Shown: piece after piece, positions 60,862-64,000 of the stretch
Layout: each line of letters opens with the position of its first letter
Numbering within the stretch: the first letter of the stretch is position 1
Assembly (NCBI GenBank): GCA_949130485.1
Contig: OX422205.1
Span: 4,508,415 to 4,572,414, forward strand
Direction of reading: 5' to 3'
Source: Agelas oroides
Lineage: Eukaryota; Porifera; Demospongiae; Agelasida; Agelasidae
Length of the DNA stretch: 64,000 nt
The notes under the pieces: generated by a model
Told to the model about the DNA's origin: nothing
Seen by the model: only the letters and a program-made list of their open reading frames with translations
The model's database searches: none
Made by a program: the position numbers and the translations under genes

Positions 60862-60907
60862 GTAGAGTCAAATATAGAGACATGGTAGAGTCAAATATAG
60901 AGACATG
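60862..60907 (+). repeat. Perfect 23-bp tandem duplication
   Basis: The 23 bases starting GTAGAGTCAAATATAG and ending GACATG at 60862-60884 are repeated without change at 60885-60907. The 900-bp units have a single copy. The length is not a multiple of 10 or 41, so simple replication slippage is more likely than in-register exchange. Confidence 0.9.
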
Positions 60908-60985
60908 GTAGAGTGTAGAAGAGTGAAGTAGAGTCAAGTAGAGCCTTGGTACAATGTAGTAAAGCCACACTAGAGTGTAGTAGAG

Positions 60986-61006
60986 CTAACCCTAACCCTA
61001 ACCCTA
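60986..61006 (-). repeat. Interstitial telomeric repeat, 3.5 units of CCCTAA/TTAGGG
   Basis: Twenty-one bases read as a perfect run of CTAACC on the plus strand (TTAGGG on the minus strand). Other copies of this HOR read GAG, CCACGTAGAG, CAAAG here. In this copy the middle 10 bases are replaced by 24 bases: the telomeric run plus GAT. The following module (CAAAGTAGAGCC) is intact. No other telomere-like run occurs in the window. TTAGGG is the telomere repeat of vertebrates and of many other eukaryotes. Confidence 0.95.
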
Positions 61007-61486
61007 GATCAAAGTAGAGCCATAGTAGAGTGAAGTAGAACCAAGTAGAGCTATGGTAGAGTACGTGTAGTAGAGTCAAGTAGACTCAAGAAGAGCAATG
61101 GTGGAATGAAGTAGAGTCATGTAGAGTCAAGTAGACCCTTGGTACAATATAGTAGAGCCATGATAGGGTGTAGTAGAGCCACGTAGAGCAAAGTAGAGCC
61201 ATAGTAGAGTGAAGTAGAACCAAGTAGAGCCATGGTAGAGTTTAGTAGAGTGAAGTAGAGTCAAGAACGGCCACGGTAGAATGTAGTAGAGTCATGTAGA
61301 GTCAAGTAGAGCCGTGGTAGAATGTGGTAGAGCCATGGCAGACTGTAGTAGTGCCAGCTACAGCAAAGTAGATCCATGGTAGAGTGTAATAGAGTCATGT
61401 CGAAGCTAGTAGAGCAACGGTAGAATATAGAAAAGTAATGATAGAGTGTAGTGGAGCTAAGTAGAACCAAGTAGAGCCATGGTAGA

Positions 61487-63198
61487 GTGCAGTGGAGTCA
61501 AGTAGAGTCAAGAAGAGCAATTGTGGAATGAAGTAGAATCATGTAGATCAAGTAGAGCCTTGGTAGAATGTAGTAGAGCCATGGTAGAGTGCAGTAAAGC
61601 CACATAGAGCCATTGTAGGCTGTAGTAGAGTCATGTGGAGCCAAGTAGAGGCGTGGTAGAATGTAGTAGAGGAAAGTAGAGTCAAGTAGAGCTATGGTAG
61701 AATGTAGAAGAGTCAGGTAGAGTCAAGTAGAGCCATGGGAGAGTGTAGTAGAGTCATGTAGAGTCAAGTAGAGACATGGTAGAGTGCACTAGAGTGAAGT
61801 AGAGTCAAGTTCGGCCATGGTAGAATATAGTAGAGTCAGGTAGAGTCAAGTAGAGACTTGGTAAAATGTAGTAGAGCCATGGCAGACTGTAGTAGTGCCA
61901 GGTACAGCCAAGTAGATCCATGGGAGCGTGTATTAGAGTCATGTCGAAGCTAGTAGAGCCATGGTAGAATGTAGAAGAGTAATGATAGAGTGTAGTAGAG
62001 ATAAGTAGAAACAAGTACAGCCATGGTAGAGTGTAGTAGAGTGAAGTAGAGTCAAGAAGAGCAATGGTGGAATGAAGTAGAGTCATGTAGAGTCAAGTAG
62101 AGCATTGGTAGAATATAGAAGAGCCATGGTAGAGTGTAGTTGAGCCACGTAGAGCAAAGTAGAGCAATAGTAGAGTGAAGTAGAACCAAGTAGAGGCATT
62201 GTAGAGTGCAGTAGAGACATGTGGAGCCGAGTTGAAGCGTGGTAGAGTGTAGTAGATGAAAGTAGAGTCAAGTAGAGGATTTGTACAATGTAGTAGAGTC
62301 ATGTACAGTCAAGTAGAGCCATGGTAGAGTGTTGTAGAGTGAAGTAGAGTCAAGTACGGCCATGGTAGAATGTAGTAGAGTCATGTAGAGTCAAGTAGAG
62401 CCTGGGTAGAATGTAGTAGAGCCAGCAGACTGTAGTAGTGCCAGGTACAGCAAAGTAGATCCATGGTAGAGTGTAGTAAACTCATGCATGTCGAAGCTAC
62501 TAGAGCCATGGTAGAATGTAGAAGAGTAATGATAGAGTGTAGCAGAGCTAAGTAGAACCAAGTAGAGCCATGGTAGAGTGTAGTAGAGTCAAGTAGAGTC
62601 AAGAAGAGCAACGGTGGAATGAAGTAGAGTCATGGAGAGCCAAGTAGAGTCATGGAGAGCCAAGTAGAGCCTTGGTAGAATGTAGTAGAGCCATGGTAGA
62701 GTGTAGTAGAGCCACGTAGAGCAAAGTAGAGCCATAGTAGAGTGAAGTAGAACCAAGTAGAGCTATGGTAGAGTACGTGTAGTAGAGTCAAGTAGAGTCA
62801 AGAAGAGCAATGGTGGAATGAAGTAGAGTCATGTAGAGTCAAGTAGACCCTTGGTAGAATATAGTAGAGCCATGATAGGGTGTAGTAGAGCCACGTAGAG
62901 GAAAGTAGAGCCATAGTAGAGTGAAGTAGAACCAAGTAGAACCATGGTAGAGTTTAGTAGAGTGAAGTAGAGTCAAGTACGGCCACGGTAGAATGTAGTA
63001 GAGTCATGTAGAGTCAAGTAGAGCCTTGGTAGAATGTGTTAGAGCCATGGCAGACTGTAGTAGTGCCAGGTACAGCAAAGTAGATCCATGGTAGAGTGTA
63101 GTAGAGTCAAGTCGAAGCTAGTAGAGCCACGGTAGAATATAGAAAAGTAATGATAGAGTGTAGTGGAGCTAAGTAGAACCAAGTAGAGCCATGGTAGA
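61487..63198 (+). repeat. 1.7-kb HOR, unit 2 (1,712 bp)
   Basis: Matches unit 1 at 1,726 in its left half (61805-62086 with 60079-60360) and at about 1,712 in its right half. It lacks both the telomere patch (GAGCCACGTAGAGCAAAG is intact near 62,710) and the 23-bp duplication. It has a private 20-bp duplication and a CATG insertion (about 62,485), and includes a GATTTGTACAATG module from the 1,045-bp family. The ACGT insertion is at 62775-62778. Confidence 0.82.
62623..62662 (+). repeat. Perfect 20-bp tandem duplication
   Basis: AGTAGAGTCATGGAGAGCCA at 62623-62642 is repeated at 62643-62662. The 20-bp length equals two short subrepeats. It is private to this HOR unit. Confidence 0.85.
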
Positions 63199-64000
63199 GT
63201 GCAGTGGAGTCAAGTTGAGACAAGAAGAGCAATTGTGGAATGAAGTAGAATCATGTAGATCAAGTAGAGCCTTGGTAGAATGTAGTAGAGCCATGGTAGA
63301 GTGCAGGAAAGCCACATAGAGCCATTGTAGGCTGTAGTAGAGTCATGTGGAGCCAAGTAGATGCGTGGTAGAATGTAGTAGAGGAAAGTAGAGTCAAGTA
63401 GAGCTATGGTAGAATGTAGAAGAGTCAGGTAGAGTCAAGTAGAGCCATGGGAGAGTGTAGTAGAGTCAAGTAGAGACTTGGTAAAATGTAGTAGAGCCAT
63501 GTCAGCCTGTAGTAGTGCCAGGTACAGCCAAGTAGATCAATGGGAACGTGTAGTAGAGTCATGTCGAAGCTAGTAGAGCCACGGTAGAATGTAGAAGAGT
63601 AATGATAGAGTGTAGTTGAGATAAGTAGAAACAAGTACAGCCATGGTAGGGTACGTGTAGTAGAGTGAAGTAGAGTCAAGAAGAGCAATGGTGGAATGAA
63701 GTAGAGTCATGTAGAGTCAAGTAGACCCTTGGTAGAATATAGTAGAGCCATGATAGGGTGTAGTAGAGCCACGTAGAGCAAAGTAGAGCCATAGTAGAGT
63801 GAAGTAGAACCAAGTAGAGCCATGGTAGAGTTTAGTAGAGTGAAGTAGAGCCAAGTACGGCCATGGTAGAATGTAGTAGAGTCATGTAGGGTCAAGTAGA
63901 GCCTTGGTAGAATGTGTTAGAGCCATGGCAGACTGTAGTAGTGCCAGCTACAGCAAAGTAGATCCATGGTAGAGTGTAGTAGAGTCATGTCGAAGCTAGT
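63199..64000 (+). repeat. 1.7-kb HOR, unit 3 (cut by the window end)
   Basis: It starts in phase (GTGCAGTGGAGTCAAG) and follows unit 2, then loses a segment near 63,470 and passes from the CATGGTAGGGT phrase straight into the ACGT insertion context (63653-63656). That insertion lies only 878 bp after the previous one, so the unit is a recombinant that skipped several hundred bases. The right end is not in the window. Confidence 0.78.

Larger units (their letters stand above)
59761..61486 (+). repeat. 1.7-kb HOR, unit 1 (1,726 bp), carries the telomere patch
   Basis: Its right half is a 900-bp-type unit (offset 1,689 from 58882, rising to 1,726 at 59535). The 37-bp rise is fully explained by two private events: a 23-bp tandem duplication (60862-60907) and a net 14-bp gain at the telomere-repeat patch (60986-61009). 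The left half is a different phrase with CACATACATCCATTG and GTTCGGCC. The ACGT insertion is at 61063-61066. Confidence 0.85.
1..64000 (+). repeat. Satellite array, 10/41-bp based, spanning the whole window
   Basis: Apart from three MITE copies and one telomere-repeat patch, the window is built from a degenerate 10-11 bp quasi-repeat beginning TAGAG. Four subrepeats (TAGAGTCAAG, TAGAGCCATGG, TAGAGTGTAG, TAGAGTCATG) form a 41-bp module of about 44% GC. Variant modules carry recurring diagnostic words such as TACGGCC, GGTACAGCC, TCGAAGC, GAAGAGCAA, GTGGAGCCGAG and GAGGAAAG. The TAGAG orientation is constant throughout and I saw no inverted block. The plus strand is rich in A and G and poor in C. 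TAG occurs in all three plus-strand frames because neither 10 nor 41 is divisible by 3. Minus-strand frames stay open because CTA reads as Leu; they usually end at the TGA inside CTTGACTC and give Leu/Ser/Thr/Tyr-rich peptides that drift between frames, so I do not call them genes. The array type suggests pericentromeric, subtelomeric or other heterochromatin, which is inference. Confidence 0.97.

Noticed and set aside
60986-61006. True chromosome end
   Set aside because: Only 3.5 telomere repeats are present and normal satellite continues on both sides, so it is an interstitial patch.
1-64000. More than a hundred open frames of 60-141 codons with recurring MTLLHST, ALLDST and SLYY words, suggestive of a repetitive secreted or structural protein family
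   Set aside because: All those I checked lie on the minus strand, begin at an ATG inside CCATGG or CATGACTC, and generally end at the TGA of CTTGACTC. The 10/41-bp repeat changes frame every module, overlapping frames give equally long peptides, and near-identical DNA copies differ by frame-breaking indels. There is no stable frame, signal or domain.
1-64000. CRISPR-like regular spacing of a short repeat
   Set aside because: The intervals between repeats are themselves variants of the repeat, not unique spacers, and the repeats are neither palindromic nor constant.
1-64000. CENP-B box or other known centromere protein site
   Set aside because: Reading the recurrent modules I found no match to the CENP-B consensus core (TTCG, then CGGG at the proper spacing). 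TTCGGCC occurs but without the remainder. A centromeric role cannot be claimed from sequence alone.
1-64000. Assembly artefact (collapsed or looped repeats) as the cause of the near-identical HOR copies
   Set aside because: Not fully excluded, but copies carry private substitutions and private indels in consistent nested patterns, as expected of real copies. Only raw long reads can settle copy number.

Overview
The whole 64 kb window is non-coding, tandemly repeated satellite DNA from a eukaryotic chromosome. I see no protein-coding gene, rRNA, tRNA, CRISPR array or bacterial feature. The eukaryotic assignment rests on three things: a megasatellite with layered higher-order repeats (HORs), a 426-bp foldback MITE-like element, and a short interstitial tract of the telomere repeat CCCTAA/TTAGGG. 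That telomere type fits vertebrates, many invertebrates and some fungi and protists; the species cannot be fixed from this sequence.

The lowest level is a quasi-repeat of 10 to 11 bases beginning TAGAG. Four of these (TAGAGTCAAG, TAGAGCCATGG, TAGAGTGTAG, TAGAGTCATG) make a 41-bp module, averaging 10.25 bp per subrepeat, close to one helical turn. Variant modules recur in a recognisable order (for example those carrying GTCGAAGC, GGTACAGCC, GTACGGCC, GGCAGACTG and GAAGAGCAA) and form longer phrases. These phrases were amplified into several distinct HOR families, all in the same orientation.

Layout: (1) 1-5545 and 14264-20355 are two copies of one >5.5 kb block, offset by 14.3-14.8 kb. (2) Between them, 5546-13630 holds a 3.02-kb HOR present about 2.7 times, each unit carrying one MITE at the same site. 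(3) 20509-22515 is a MITE-free copy of part of that 3-kb unit. (4) 22516-31500 is older, diverged array. (5) From about 31.5 kb a second HOR dialect appears, marked by a 2-bp deletion in the GCCATGGCAGACTG module. It includes a 1,127-bp HOR (33635-36656, third unit shortened by 359 bp) and a 4,407-bp HOR in two copies (37988-46801), each copy containing three 1,045-bp subunits. (6) 46802-57960 is diverged array with a 1,630-bp duplication. (7) 57961-64000 contains 900-bp units and then 1.7-kb units, one of which has acquired the telomere-repeat patch.

The many open frames of 60-140 codons lie only on the minus strand and are by-products of the repeat: TAG recurs in all three plus-strand frames, whereas its complement CTA reads as leucine. 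The biologically interesting content is the evolution of the array: nested amplification, co-amplification of a captured transposon, telomere-repeat capture and small recurrent insertions that act as lineage markers.
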